Source: Cytophagaceae bacterium
GTDB lineage: Bacteria; Bacteroidota; Bacteroidia; Cytophagales; Spirosomataceae
Assembly: GCA_027491315.1 (NCBI GenBank)
Contig: JAIXWL010000001.1
Coordinates: 1-64,000 of the forward strand
DNA length: 64,000 nucleotides
Direction of reading: 5' to 3'
Shown here: one piece after another, positions 7,535 through 16,738 of the stretch
How the letters are laid out: each line of letters starts with the position of its first letter
How positions within the stretch are numbered: position 1 is the stretch's first letter
The notes under the pieces: generated by a model
The model's input: only the letters and a program-made list of their open reading frames with translations
Databases searched by the model: none
Told to the model about the DNA's origin: nothing
Position numbers and translations under genes: made by a program

Positions 7535-9457
7535 ATGCAAGATATTCACGCCATATTAAAAAAATACTGGAATTACGACTCTTTTAGACCCCTTCAAGAG
7601 GAGATTATTCATTCCATATTGGCTAAAAATGACACCTTAGCTTTATTGCCCACAGGCGGTGGAAAATCCATTTGTTTCCAAGTTCCAGCCCTTGCATTAG
7701 ACGGCATTTGCCTAGTAATCTCTCCCCTGATTGCTTTAATGCAAGATCAAGTAAACCAATTGAAACAAAGAAACATTGCAGCTGAAGCGCTCTACTCAGG
7801 AATGCATCCTAGGCAAATAGACATCTTGCTCGACAATTGTATTTATGGCCAAATCAAATTTTTATATGTCTCTCCAGAAAGATTAAAAACTGACCTATTT
7901 TTAGAGAGGGCCAAGCAAATGAATATCTCCTTAATCGCAGTCGACGAAGCTCACTGCATTTCACAATGGGGATATGATTTTCGACCGTCCTATTTAGAAA
8001 TTCTACCATTCAAAAATCTATTCCCACAAACCCCTTGCCTGGCACTAACCGCTAGTGCCAATCCAGAAGTTAAAGCGGATATTGTGCAAAAGCTGGATTT
8101 TAAAAATCCGCAAATCTTTCAAAAGAGCTTTAGTCGGGCTAACTTATCTTACTCTGTACTATGGGAGGAAAATAAAGAAAAAAAGTTAATCCAAATGCTT
8201 CAACGGGTTCCTGGCTCCTCCATTATTTATGTCCGAAATAGAAAAAAAACCCAACAAATAAGTGAACTCATTCAACAGCATGGTATATCCAGCACTTTTT
8301 ATCATGCTGGTTTAGAACCCAAAGAAAGAAGTTCACGACAAAAAGAATGGATCGAAAGTCGAATTCAAACCATGGTTGCCACCAATGCTTTTGGTATGGG
8401 AATCGACAAAGCAGATGTCCGCTTGGTCGTCCACCTGGATTTACCCGATTCCTTGGAAGCTTATTACCAAGAAGCAGGTCGAGCTGGAAGAGATGAGAAA
8501 AAAGCCTATGCGGCCATATTAGTGGAGGAAAAAGACATCATCGAACTGCAAAACCAGTGGACAAAATCATATCCTGATGCTCCTGTTTTAAAGAATGTTT
8601 ATCAGGCCATTAGTAATTATTTGCAAATTCCTGAAGGTAGCGGAGAATTAATGCACTATGATTTTGAATGGGCCGAAATGGCCAAGCGGTTTAATCTGCC
8701 ATCATCCGAAACCTTTTTTGCACTAAAAACGCTCGAAAATGAGGGTTTAATTTTATTAAACGATGCCTACCAAAATCCTTCCAAAATCAAGATTAAGGTT
8801 TCTGCCACAGAACTTTACGATTTTCAAATTCGTAATGAACGCTTTGAATCTTTCATCAAATGTCTTTTGCGAATGTTTGGAGGAAATCTGTATCAACAAT
8901 TTGTACCTATAGCTGAAGCAGCCATTGCTCAACAATTTAAAGCACCCATAGCCGAGGTTGAACGTAGCCTAAGCTTGCTCGAAAAATTTGAAATTTTGGA
9001 CTATGATAAACAAAATGGACTTGCTAAATTAACCTTGTTAACCCCAAGAGCATCAGCCTCTGCTTTACCGATCGACTGGACCTCATACCATAAAAAGAAA
9101 GAGAGAAGCCAAGGAAAAATTAAGGCAGTGGAACATTATGTCCGAGATAAAAAGATTTGTCGAACCCGACTCCTTGTCGCCTATTTTGGTGAAAATCTGG
9201 ATAAAAAATGTGGCATCTGCGATACTTGTATTGAACAAAAAAAGGCCTCCACTGGGAAGGCCTATCCTGAAAGTCATGAAAGTGAACGCAAACTAATTCT
9301 TCATTACCTTCAACATGGTTCACTTAGTCTTCAAAATCTAGTGGACTGCCTCCGTCCGCTTTCCAAAGATGAGGCCATCCGAATCATACAATATGCCCTA
9401 GATATCGGTGAAATTTCCTATACCGCCACAGATGAATTAGGCTTAACTTCGTCTTGA
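7535..9457 (+). CDS. recQ: ATP-dependent DNA helicase RecQ
   Basis: A 3'-5' DNA helicase that acts in recombination and restart of stalled forks. The 640-residue protein has Walker A LLPTGGGKS (Lys44), the DEAH box at residues 137-140 followed by CISQWGYDFRPSY, and motif VI YYQEAGRAGRD. The RQC zinc site is visible as C542, C559, C562 and C565. The HRDC domain of full-length RecQ is absent or not recognisable. An open frame extends upstream to 7367, but those residues do not look like RecQ and the -7 box at 7519 argues for ATG 7535. The 3' end overlaps the convergent lon gene by 40 bases. Confidence 0.95.
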   Translation: MQDIHAILKKYWNYDSFRPLQEEIIHSILAKNDTLALLPTGGGKSICFQVPALALDGICLVISPLIALMQDQVNQLKQRNIAAEALYSGMHPRQIDILLDNCIYGQIKFLYVSPERLKTDLFLERAKQMNISLIAVDEAHCISQWGYDFRPSYLEILPFKNLFPQTPCLALTASANPEVKADIVQKLDFKNPQIFQKSFSRANLSYSVLWEENKEKKLIQMLQRVPGSSIIYVRNRKKTQQISELIQQHGISSTFYHAGLEPKERSSRQKEWIESRIQTMVATNAFGMGIDKADVRLVVHLDLPDSLEAYYQEAGRAGRDEKKAYAAILVEEKDIIELQNQWTKSYPDAPVLKNVYQAISNYLQIPEGSGELMHYDFEWAEMAKRFNLPSSETFFALKTLENEGLILLNDAYQNPSKIKIKVSATELYDFQIRNERFESFIKCLLRMFGGNLYQQFVPIAEAAIAQQFKAPIAEVERSLSLLEKFEILDYDKQNGLAKLTLLTPRASASALPIDWTSYHKKKERSQGKIKAVEHYVRDKKICRTRLLVAYFGENLDKKCGICDTCIEQKKASTGKAYPESHESERKLILHYLQHGSLSLQNLVDCLRPLSKDEAIRIIQYALDIGEISYTATDELGLTSS

Positions 9458-11919
9458 AGCACAAATTTTACTGGATTTTTAACCTGCTCATGTAACAAGG
9501 CCAAGGCCAATACCTCCATGGCATTTTCCACATAATGGAAGGTCAAATCCGTTATATATCTGGCCTCAATCTCTTCAATGTCCTTTTTGTTTTTATGACA
9601 AAGAATAATTTCCTTAATACCCGCTCGCTTAGCTGCTAATATCTTTTCTTTTATTCCACCTACAGGCAGAACTTTACCTCGCAAAGTAATTTCTCCTGTC
9701 ATGGCTAAATTTGGTTTTACCCTGCGCTGAGTTAAGGCCGAAGCAATAGCTGTCAACATCGTTATACCAGCCGATGGGCCATCTTTAGGAACCGCACCAG
9801 CAGGCACGTGAATATGTAAATTATACTGATCAAAAATGCGATAATCAATGTCTAACAAATCAGCATGCGCCTTCAAGAAACTTAAAGCAGCCATGGCAGA
9901 TTCTTTCATTACATCTCCTAATTGGCCCGACAAGGTCAATTGACCTTTACCACGGTTCAACAAAGTTTCAATGAATAAAATATCTCCACCCACAGGTGTC
10001 CAGGCTAATCCAGTCACCACACCAGCATATTCATTGCTTTCATAAGAATCATTCTCAAAATTCTCTTGTCCCAATAAGCGCACTACATCAGCTGGCTGTA
10101 TTTTGTGGGGGTATTCCTCCCCTATCGCAATGGACTTAGTGATTTTACGTACCACTTTTCCAATTTCCTGCTCTAATTTCCGAACTCCCGATTCCCGGGT
10201 ATAGCCTTCTACCACTTTTTGAATAGCAGCATCTGACATGGTAAAGTCTGACTTTTCTAAACCATGTTCCTTCTTTTGTTTCGGCAATAAATGCTTTTTG
10301 GCAATTTGTACCTTCTCTTCAATGGTATAACCACTTACTTCAATAATTTCCATACGGTCACGCAATGCAGGATGTATGGTATCTAAATTATTAGCTGTGG
10401 CAATGAACATCACGCGAGATAGATCAAATTCAACCTCCAAGTAATTATCCAAAAAACTATTATTTTGTTCCGGATCCAAGACTTCTAATAAAGCGGAAGA
10501 AGGATCACCCCGATGGTCAGCTCCGACCTTATCAATTTCATCTAAAATAAATACGGGATTGGAAGATCCTGATTTCTTGATATTCTGAATAACTTTTCCA
10601 GGCATTGCTCCAATGTAAGTCTTCCTATGGCCCCTGATTTCCGCCTCATCCCTGAGTCCTCCCAAGGCCATCCGAACATACTTTCTTCCCAAAGCTTTGG
10701 CAATACTTTTACCCAAAGAAGTTTTACCTACTCCAGGAGGGCCATATAAGCACAAAATAGGTGCCTTCATGTCTCCTTTCATTTTCAAGACTGCCAAATA
10801 TTCGATGATTCTCTCTTTTACTTTTTCAAGTCCAAAGTGATCTGCATCCAAAATCTTTTTTGCTTTTACCAAATCAAAATGATCTTTGGTATATTCAGCC
10901 CAAGGAAGATCAACCAACAGTTCAACAAAGTTCATCAACATCGGATATTCTCCCGACATGGAATTCGTTCTTTGGAGTTTTGATAACTCCTTTAAGAAAA
11001 AATCATTGACTTCTTTTGACCATTTTTTCTTAGCCCCTTTAGCGCGCAAACCATCCAATTCTTGTTCTGGACTCTCTACTCCCAACTCCTCTTGTAGAAC
11101 TTTGATTTGCTGACGAATGTAATAATCACGCTGCTGCTGGTCAATATCACTACTTGCTTTACTTTGTATTTCACGCTTTAATTCCAGGTGTTGAATTTCC
11201 TTCATCATGTATTCCAATAGTTGAGTGGCTTGCTCAATACCATCTAAGGTCTCCAATAAAGCTTGCTTATCTTTTAGTTCGGCATTGATATTAGAAGAAA
11301 GAAAATGCACTAAAAATGCGGAAGAATCGATATTATCCAAGGCTATTTGAGCTTCTCTCGGAATCTCAGGATTTAAATTCAATATCTTCAGGGCTGATTC
11401 CTTCAAAGTAGAAACTAATGCCTTATTTTCCTTATTTAATTTCTTTGGAAAATTGTCTTCCAAATAATTCACTTTGGCAATAAGATTGGGTTCCGTTTTG
11501 ATGAATTCTCTTACTTCAAAACGCTTACGTCCTTGAACGATAATCGTTGTATTTCCACCCGGAAGCACAAACATCTTAACAATGTGTGCGACTGTTCCAA
11601 CTTTGTATAGATCATCAACCTGTGGCTCCTCCTTTGAATTATTAGCTTGTACCAATACACCAATAGTCCGATCTCCTTTGTAGGCTTTCTTTACTAAACG
11701 GACGGATTTTTGGCGACTAACGGTAATGGGTATCACCATTCCAGGGAACAATACAATATTGCGGATTGGCAGTATAGGTAGTTCATCTGACAAAACACTC
11801 ATTTTGTCATTGTTTTCCAATCCTTCTGCTCCAATTGGAATCAACTCAATATTCTCGAAATCGGAAATATCCGATAGGCTCAAATGCTTAAAAAGGTCAT
11901 TTGGATTATTCATACACAC
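9418..11919 (-). CDS. lon: ATP-dependent Lon protease
   Basis: A AAA+ serine protease that degrades damaged and regulatory proteins. The 833-residue protein has the LonA layout: N-terminal substrate-binding domain beginning [19 protein letters not shown], a coiled-coil linker, the AAA+ module with Walker [10 protein letters not shown] and Walker [12 protein letters not shown], and the C-terminal protease domain with Ser in [10 protein letters not shown] and the Lys partner in [12 protein letters not shown]. The start at 11919 (MCMNN) or two codons later (MNNPND) cannot be separated by eye. It is monocistronic, and its last 40 bases are antisense to the recQ 3' end. Confidence 0.97.
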   Translation of the reverse strand: MCMNNPNDLFKHLSLSDISDFENIELIPIGAEGLENNDKMSVLSDELPILPIRNIVLFPGMVIPITVSRQKSVRLVKKAYKGDRTIGVLVQANNSKEEPQVDDLYKVGTVAHIVKMFVLPGGNTTIIVQGRKRFEVREFIKTEPNLIAKVNYLEDNFPKKLNKENKALVSTLKESALKILNLNPEIPREAQIALDNIDSSAFLVHFLSSNINAELKDKQALLETLDGIEQATQLLEYMMKEIQHLELKREIQSKASSDIDQQQRDYYIRQQIKVLQEELGVESPEQELDGLRAKGAKKKWSKEVNDFFLKELSKLQRTNSMSGEYPMLMNFVELLVDLPWAEYTKDHFDLVKAKKILDADHFGLEKVKERIIEYLAVLKMKGDMKAPILCLYGPPGVGKTSLGKSIAKALGRKYVRMALGGLRDEAEIRGHRKTYIGAMPGKVIQNIKKSGSSNPVFILDEIDKVGADHRGDPSSALLEVLDPEQNNSFLDNYLEVEFDLSRVMFIATANNLDTIHPALRDRMEIIEVSGYTIEEKVQIAKKHLLPKQKKEHGLEKSDFTMSDAAIQKVVEGYTRESGVRKLEQEIGKVVRKITKSIAIGEEYPHKIQPADVVRLLGQENFENDSYESNEYAGVVTGLAWTPVGGDILFIETLLNRGKGQLTLSGQLGDVMKESAMAALSFLKAHADLLDIDYRIFDQYNLHIHVPAGAVPKDGPSAGITMLTAIASALTQRRVKPNLAMTGEITLRGKVLPVGGIKEKILAAKRAGIKEIILCHKNKKDIEEIEARYITDLTFHYVENAMEVLALALLHEQVKNPVKFVLQDEVKPNSSVAV

Positions 11920-12003
11920 ATTTATTTAATCTCACCCTCCAATCTTGAAAGACGTATGGAGCAATAAACAAATTTCATGCCATAAGACAAGTTGGCAGAA
12001 AAA

Positions 12004-12507
12004 TTACCAAACTATCTGATGAAGAACTTGATTTTTTTGAAATAAAAACGATTTCTTTTTTGCACCCCTAGCACAATGTAACAAATTTGTTTGGTCAGGG
12101 AATTGTTCAACCAAAAGATCATTCATGATAAAAACCCCAGCTAAATCTTGTTCCGAAGGAATTTCTACATATACCCAAATAACGTCAGGGTTAGGTTCCC
12201 AACCTATCCAACGGTAAGGAGTCTGTAGTTGCTTATTGACTTGGAAACCAAAATGTTTACGAATGTAAGGCTCTAACAATTCATCCATATTAGATGCTTT
12301 TTCAAAGCTTATTTTCTTACCATGAAATTCACTTAGGCCTATTTCCAGGTCATCTTGAAATAATCGAATAGCGATTTCCCAGGATTTTTCCTTTTCATTA
12401 TACACACACTCCGTTACACTCGTATGAAAAGGATGCCTCTCTTCTCTAGCTAAACTTTCTACCGAGGAGAAAATCAAAAAAAGAAGGATGAAAAGCTGTT
12501 TTTTCAA
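12004..12507 (-). CDS. DUF6702 family exported protein
   Basis: A 167-residue protein with a signal peptide (residues 1-20, LFILLFLIFSSVESLA) followed by the N-terminal pattern HPFHTSVTECVYNEKEKSWEI, typical of the Bacteroidota DUF6702 family. Function is unknown; the mature part is predicted to lie in the periplasm and be beta-rich. It starts 3 bases after rseP ends, so it is the last gene of the rhomboid-dxr-rseP transcript and may be involved in the envelope. Confidence 0.75.
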   Translation of the reverse strand: MKKQLFILLFLIFSSVESLAREERHPFHTSVTECVYNEKEKSWEIAIRLFQDDLEIGLSEFHGKKISFEKASNMDELLEPYIRKHFGFQVNKQLQTPYRWIGWEPNPDVIWVYVEIPSEQDLAGVFIMNDLLVEQFPDQTNLLHCARGAKKKSFLFQKNQVLHQIVW

Positions 12508-12510
12508 GGT

Positions 12511-13902
12511 TTAAAAGAATACTTTAAATATATCGTTTCCAAAAGTATATGCCATCAAAGCCAATAACAAAATCATACCGATTTGTTGGGCACGCTCCAT
12601 TACTTTATCTGAAGCAGGTTTTCCCGTTATCATCTCATATAATAGGAAAATAGCATGTCCACCATCTAAAGCTGGGATGGGCAATACATTAAAGAAGGCC
12701 AATGCCATAGAAAGCAAACCAGTCAACATCCAAAATCTAGTCCAGTCCCAAACTCCTCCAAACATTTGCGCAATTCCAATCGGGCCACTTAAGGCCTTAG
12801 AAGCCGAAACATCACCCGAAGCAATTTTCTTAAATCCACGAATATTATCAGTAATTACCGAAAAGGCACGTTTTGTACCTATTCCCATGGACTGGGTAAA
12901 TGTATAATCTTCATGGGTCATTTTCATTAAAATATCTGCCTGAAAACCAATTTGACCCGATTTAGCTACCACCATTTCCAAGGTATCTGCTTTTCCTTGA
13001 CGAAGAATAGCCAAGCGGATGGGTTTACCAGCCTCCTTACTTAATACCTCACGAATTTCATGGTAGTATTGAATGGGTGTTTGGTTAACTGCCGTAATAT
13101 AATCTCCCGCTTTCAAACCTGCTGCCAAAGCTGGCAACATCTCTTCGGACTCCTTTCCTAGCCATTTGTCTAATAAACTTGGAGGATTGGGTGCCGCAAC
13201 ATCCAATACCTTAAATTTTGTCATAGGTTCGATAAAGGCTGACTTTTTATCGCTCAATTGACCTATGAAATTAGCAGGGATTTGAATATTAATTTCTTTT
13301 CCGTCGCGCAAAACCGTGTAATACGAATTATCCCCCAATAAGACATCTGATGAGCGTAAATCTGATAATTGCTTATAATCAGCTCCATTGACACGAATAA
13401 TTTTATCGCCAGTTTTAAGCCCAATATGCTTACCCAAATCCAAGGCAACGATGCCATTCTTATTTAATTCTTCTTTAGAAATATAATTGTTTCCATTGGA
13501 ATAGGTCAAGGAAATGAAAATGACCACACCTGTAATTACATTCACGATTACACCACCTAACATGACAATTAAGCGCTGCCAAGCGGGTTTTGCTCTAAAC
13601 TCCCATGGTTCAGGTTCCTTCGCCAATGTGGCTGCATCTTGTGTCTCATCAATCATTCCAGCGATAGACACATAGCCTCCTAGCGGAAACCAGCCTAAAC
13701 CATATTCTGTATCACCTATTTTTTTCTTGAATAAAGCAAAATTCAATAAGGAAGGTATAGGGAATAGAAAATCAAAAAATAGATAAAACTTTTCGACCCG
13801 CATTTTGAACCATTTCGCCGTAATGAAATGCCCAAATTCATGCAATGTTACTAAAATGGACAATCCTAAAATCAATTGCCCCGCCATAATCAAACCTTCC
13901 AT
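12511..13902 (-). CDS. rseP: Site-2 intramembrane metalloprotease (RseP/RasP family)
   Basis: An M50 zinc protease that cleaves transmembrane anti-sigma factors or leftover signal peptides within the membrane. The 463-residue protein has the catalytic HEFGH at residues 21-25 in the first transmembrane helix, two PDZ-like regions (around residues 130-210 and 240-310; the second includes AAGLKAGDYITAVN), and the third catalytic Asp in NVLPIPALDGGHAIFLLYE near the C-terminus. Length and order match RseP. It follows dxr by 16 bases, the classic dxr-rseP pairing, and a rhomboid protease is encoded upstream in the same operon. An alternative start is Met6. Confidence 0.95.
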   Translation of the reverse strand: MEGLIMAGQLILGLSILVTLHEFGHFITAKWFKMRVEKFYLFFDFLFPIPSLLNFALFKKKIGDTEYGLGWFPLGGYVSIAGMIDETQDAATLAKEPEPWEFRAKPAWQRLIVMLGGVIVNVITGVVIFISLTYSNGNNYISKEELNKNGIVALDLGKHIGLKTGDKIIRVNGADYKQLSDLRSSDVLLGDNSYYTVLRDGKEINIQIPANFIGQLSDKKSAFIEPMTKFKVLDVAAPNPPSLLDKWLGKESEEMLPALAAGLKAGDYITAVNQTPIQYYHEIREVLSKEAGKPIRLAILRQGKADTLEMVVAKSGQIGFQADILMKMTHEDYTFTQSMGIGTKRAFSVITDNIRGFKKIASGDVSASKALSGPIGIAQMFGGVWDWTRFWMLTGLLSMALAFFNVLPIPALDGGHAIFLLYEMITGKPASDKVMERAQQIGMILLLALMAYTFGNDIFKVFF

Positions 13903-13918
13903 AATCTTGCTTTAATTG

Positions 13919-15091
13919 CTATTTACTATTTTTTTCTACCCATTGGGTAGCTAATTCTCTACTTAATTGATCACTTTGAACATAGTCTTCTAATGTCGGA
14001 TTAGCTAAAAAAGTTCCATGACCCATTGTTTCGGAAATCAAATCTGACATTTCTAGAAATCCAATTTTATCTTCCAAAAAGGCTGCCACAGCTACTTCGT
14101 TGGCCGCATTCAAAATACATGGCATATTCCCTCCTTTATCTAAAGCTTCAAAAGCCAAACCTAGATTTCTAAAAGTAGTCAAATCGGGGGCCTCAAAGGT
14201 TAAATTGGGATAAGCGGCAAAATTGAAACGAGGGAAATTTGCTTCTAAACGATTGGGGTAACCCAAGGCAAATTGAATGGGTAATTTCATATCAGGTAGC
14301 CCTAATTGTGCCTTAATTGATCCATCCTGAAACTGAACTAAGGAATGAACTATGGATTGAGGATGTACGACCACATCGATCTGGCTGGCTTTTACTTGAA
14401 ATAACCAAGCTGCTTCAATGACTTCCAAACCCTTATTCATCAAACTGGCTGAATCAATGGTAATCTTGGCCCCCATGGTCCAATTGGGGTGCTTTAAAGC
14501 TTGTTCTCTAGTTACTTTAGCCAATTGATCCCTATTCCAAGATCTAAATGGCCCACCAGAGGCCGTCAATATTACTTTCTCAATCGGATTATGGGATTCC
14601 CCCATTAAGCACTGAAATATGGCGGAATGCTCTGAATCTACTGGCAAAATAGGTACCCCCATTTTTGCCGCTAATGGCATAATCAATGCCCCTGCCACCA
14701 CTAATGTTTCTTTATTAGCTAGGGCTATTGGCTTTTTTGCCTCGATAGCACGCACCGTTGGTAACAACCCTGCGTAACCTACCAAAGCAGTTAGCACCAC
14801 ATCCACTTCATCCAAACATACTACATATTCCAAGCTTTTCGCTCCAGCATGTACTTCGATGGGTAAATGAGCTAAGGCCTCTTTGACAAAATTATATTTA
14901 GTTTCATCACCTATTACTACATGGCTAGGCAAAAATTCCAAGGATTGTTCTATCAATAAAGCAGCATTGGACTGAGCTGTGAGCACCGATACTTTAAACT
15001 GTTCGGCATGCAGAGCGATGACCTCCAAGGCTTGAGTTCCAATAGAACCAGTGGAACCTAAAATGGCAATATGTTTTTGTTTTCCTACCAA
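13919..15091 (-). CDS. dxr: 1-deoxy-D-xylulose 5-phosphate reductoisomerase
   Basis: Second enzyme of the non-mevalonate (MEP) isoprenoid pathway, converting deoxyxylulose phosphate to methylerythritol phosphate with NADPH. The 390-residue protein shows the NADPH-binding GSTGSIG at residues 12-18, ANKETLVVAGALI, the metal-binding PVDSEHSAIFQ, TASGGPFR and the strongly conserved segment around HPNWTMGAKITIDSAS. It overlaps the rhomboid gene by 7 bases, so the two are co-translated. IspH of the same pathway is in this window at 47.8 kb and a polyprenyl synthase lies just upstream at 15.8 kb. Confidence 0.97.
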   Translation of the reverse strand: MVGKQKHIAILGSTGSIGTQALEVIALHAEQFKVSVLTAQSNAALLIEQSLEFLPSHVVIGDETKYNFVKEALAHLPIEVHAGAKSLEYVVCLDEVDVVLTALVGYAGLLPTVRAIEAKKPIALANKETLVVAGALIMPLAAKMGVPILPVDSEHSAIFQCLMGESHNPIEKVILTASGGPFRSWNRDQLAKVTREQALKHPNWTMGAKITIDSASLMNKGLEVIEAAWLFQVKASQIDVVVHPQSIVHSLVQFQDGSIKAQLGLPDMKLPIQFALGYPNRLEANFPRFNFAAYPNLTFEAPDLTTFRNLGLAFEALDKGGNMPCILNAANEVAVAAFLEDKIGFLEMSDLISETMGHGTFLANPTLEDYVQSDQLSRELATQWVEKNSK

Positions 15092-15708
15092 AGCATGGCT
15101 TTTATCTGTTCAACAAAGGTCAGCCATACTTTCGGATACATGAAAGTCACAAAAACTAAACCATACAATCCTCCATATAAATGGGCAGAATGATTGACGT
15201 AATCCCTACCTCTGCGATCCATGGCAATGGAGTACCAAGTAAACAAACCCGCATAAATAAAGCCTGGGATTCCAAGGATACCAAACAAATAGATTTTCTC
15301 AGTTGGGAAAAATAATATTCCCGCAAAAATGACTGCGGAAACCGCACCTGAAGCACCCAATGAATTGAAATACGGGTTTTTTCTTTGTTTGAAATAAGTG
15401 GGCAAATCTGCCGCAATGATGGCCGTAATGTAAAAAATGACAAACAGCGTTTGACCTATTTCTGGGTATAAGATGGAAAATATATTTTCCAATTGTAAGC
15501 CAAAGAAAAAGAAAGAAAACAAATTGAAAAATAAATGGGTAAAATCAGCATGAATAAATCCAGAACTTATAAAACGCCAATATTCATTATCTCGATTGAT
15601 GTGATAAGGATTCATCGTCATCTTATCCATGAGTGCAGGCTTTTGCCAACACATCAAAGAGACTAAGACGGTAATGATAATGATAATAAAACTGATAGAA
15701 TCCCCCAT
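15085..15708 (-). CDS. Rhomboid family intramembrane serine protease
   Basis: A 207-residue polytopic membrane protein with six predicted helices. The catalytic serine is S120 in NSLGASGAVSA (the GxSG motif) and the catalytic histidine is H176 in NHSAHLYGG. The conserved HADFTHLFFNL segment (residues 53-63) is also present. Rhomboids cleave transmembrane substrates near the outer leaflet; the substrate here is unknown. Its 3' end overlaps dxr by 7 bases, making it the first gene of rhomboid-dxr-rseP-DUF6702. Its promoter lies at the 3' end of the preceding polyprenyl synthase gene, and a terminator-like hairpin separates that promoter from the start codon. Confidence 0.92.
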   Translation of the reverse strand: MGDSISFIIIIITVLVSLMCWQKPALMDKMTMNPYHINRDNEYWRFISSGFIHADFTHLFFNLFSFFFFGLQLENIFSILYPEIGQTLFVIFYITAIIAADLPTYFKQRKNPYFNSLGASGAVSAVIFAGILFFPTEKIYLFGILGIPGFIYAGLFTWYSIAMDRRGRDYVNHSAHLYGGLYGLVFVTFMYPKVWLTFVEQIKAMLW

Positions 15709-15734
15709 AAAACAAAAAGCTTCGTGATGAAGCT
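15709..15734 (-). terminator. Terminator-like hairpin immediately before the rhomboid gene
   Basis: On the minus strand the stem AGCTTC / GAAGCT (15734-15718, 5-base loop) runs into the T-rich tract TTTTTGTTTT, which ends at the base before the rhomboid ATG at 15708. It lies downstream of both the polyprenyl synthase gene and the rhomboid promoter. It can therefore end the nuoD-polyprenyl synthase transcript, and it must also be crossed by transcripts from the rhomboid promoter, which makes it an attenuator candidate. Confidence 0.6.
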
Positions 15735-15747
15735 AATTTAATTGCCA

Positions 15748-15778
15748 CAAAACTACATTAAACTTCCCGATCAACCAA
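15748..15778 (-). promoter_or_regulatory. Promoter of the rhomboid-dxr-rseP operon
   Basis: Minus strand TTG (15778-15776), 20-base spacer and TAGTTTTG (15755-15748) match the Bacteroidota promoter well. The -33 element lies inside the last codons of the polyprenyl synthase gene. The predicted leader is about 35 bases and contains the hairpin at 15718-15734. Confidence 0.65.
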
Positions 15779-16735
15779 CCCTGCCATAAAACCCAATAAG
15801 GTATTTTTCTTTTCTTGTGGTAATTGTAAGGTTTCCATTCCTGAAAATGCCCGGTCAAAATACGATTGAATTTGTTGCTCCACTTCTTCTTTTAGACCTA
15901 AGGCTGTATATATCTCAGTAACCGCCTTTACTTTTTCCTCCGCATCAAACTGTTTTTGATTAAGCCAATAACTTAATTTTGCTTCCCTTTCTCCTTGAGC
16001 TAATTCCATAGCCCGAATAAGTAAATAGGTTTTTTTGTTGGCCAAAATATCCCCGCCTACCTGTTTCCCAAATTTCTCTGGATCTCCATATACATCCAAC
16101 AAATCATCTTTTAATTGAAAACCAAGGCCCACCAGCTCACCAATTTGATACAGTTGCTTAGCTATTTCTAAATCAACTTGAGCTAGTAACCCTCCCATTT
16201 CCATAGAGAAGCCCAATAATACCGAAGTTTTCAATCGGATCATCTCTAAATATTCATCAATTCGTACATCAGACCTTTCTTCAAAATTCATATCCCATTG
16301 CTGACCTTCGCAAACTTCTGCGGCGGTCCGACTAAATCGCTCGAGGAGATGTTGAAATTGAGAAAGACTTAATCCTTGAATTTGATTTAAAAATTGGTAG
16401 GCTTCAACCAACATGACATCCCCTGAAAGGATGGCTATATTATCATTCCACTTTTCATGAACCGTTTGCTTACCTCTTCTCAAAGGGGCTTTGTCCATGA
16501 TGTCATCATGCATTAAAGTAAAATTATGAAATACTTCTATCGATAAAGCGGGTTTAACTTGACTAGTCCAATCGTCCCGAAATAATGAATAGGCCATTAA
16601 ACACATCACCGGACGAATCCGCTTACCCCCTAAGGCCATCAAATATTGAATCGGCTCATACAACTCTATTGGTTGTTTTCCCCGCTCCATCGTGGCTATT
16701 TCCTGATCTAGGACTTGTAAAAATTCTTTTGTCAT
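15758..16735 (-). CDS. Polyprenyl synthetase (short-chain isoprenyl diphosphate synthase)
   Basis: A trans-isoprenyl diphosphate synthase that condenses isopentenyl diphosphate with allylic diphosphates. The 325-residue protein has GGKRIRP (residues 36-42), the first Asp-rich motif MHDDIMD followed by RRGKQTVH, and the second motif FQLKDDLLD. A phenylalanine lies five residues before the first Asp-rich motif, which in this family usually limits the product to short chains such as farnesyl or geranylgeranyl diphosphate; that is an inference. It follows nuoD by 3 bases, so the two are probably co-transcribed. Confidence 0.92.
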   Translation of the reverse strand: MTKEFLQVLDQEIATMERGKQPIELYEPIQYLMALGGKRIRPVMCLMAYSLFRDDWTSQVKPALSIEVFHNFTLMHDDIMDKAPLRRGKQTVHEKWNDNIAILSGDVMLVEAYQFLNQIQGLSLSQFQHLLERFSRTAAEVCEGQQWDMNFEERSDVRIDEYLEMIRLKTSVLLGFSMEMGGLLAQVDLEIAKQLYQIGELVGLGFQLKDDLLDVYGDPEKFGKQVGGDILANKKTYLLIRAMELAQGEREAKLSYWLNQKQFDAEEKVKAVTEIYTALGLKEEVEQQIQSYFDRAFSGMETLQLPQEKKNTLLGFMAGLVDREV

Positions 16736-16738
16736 AAT

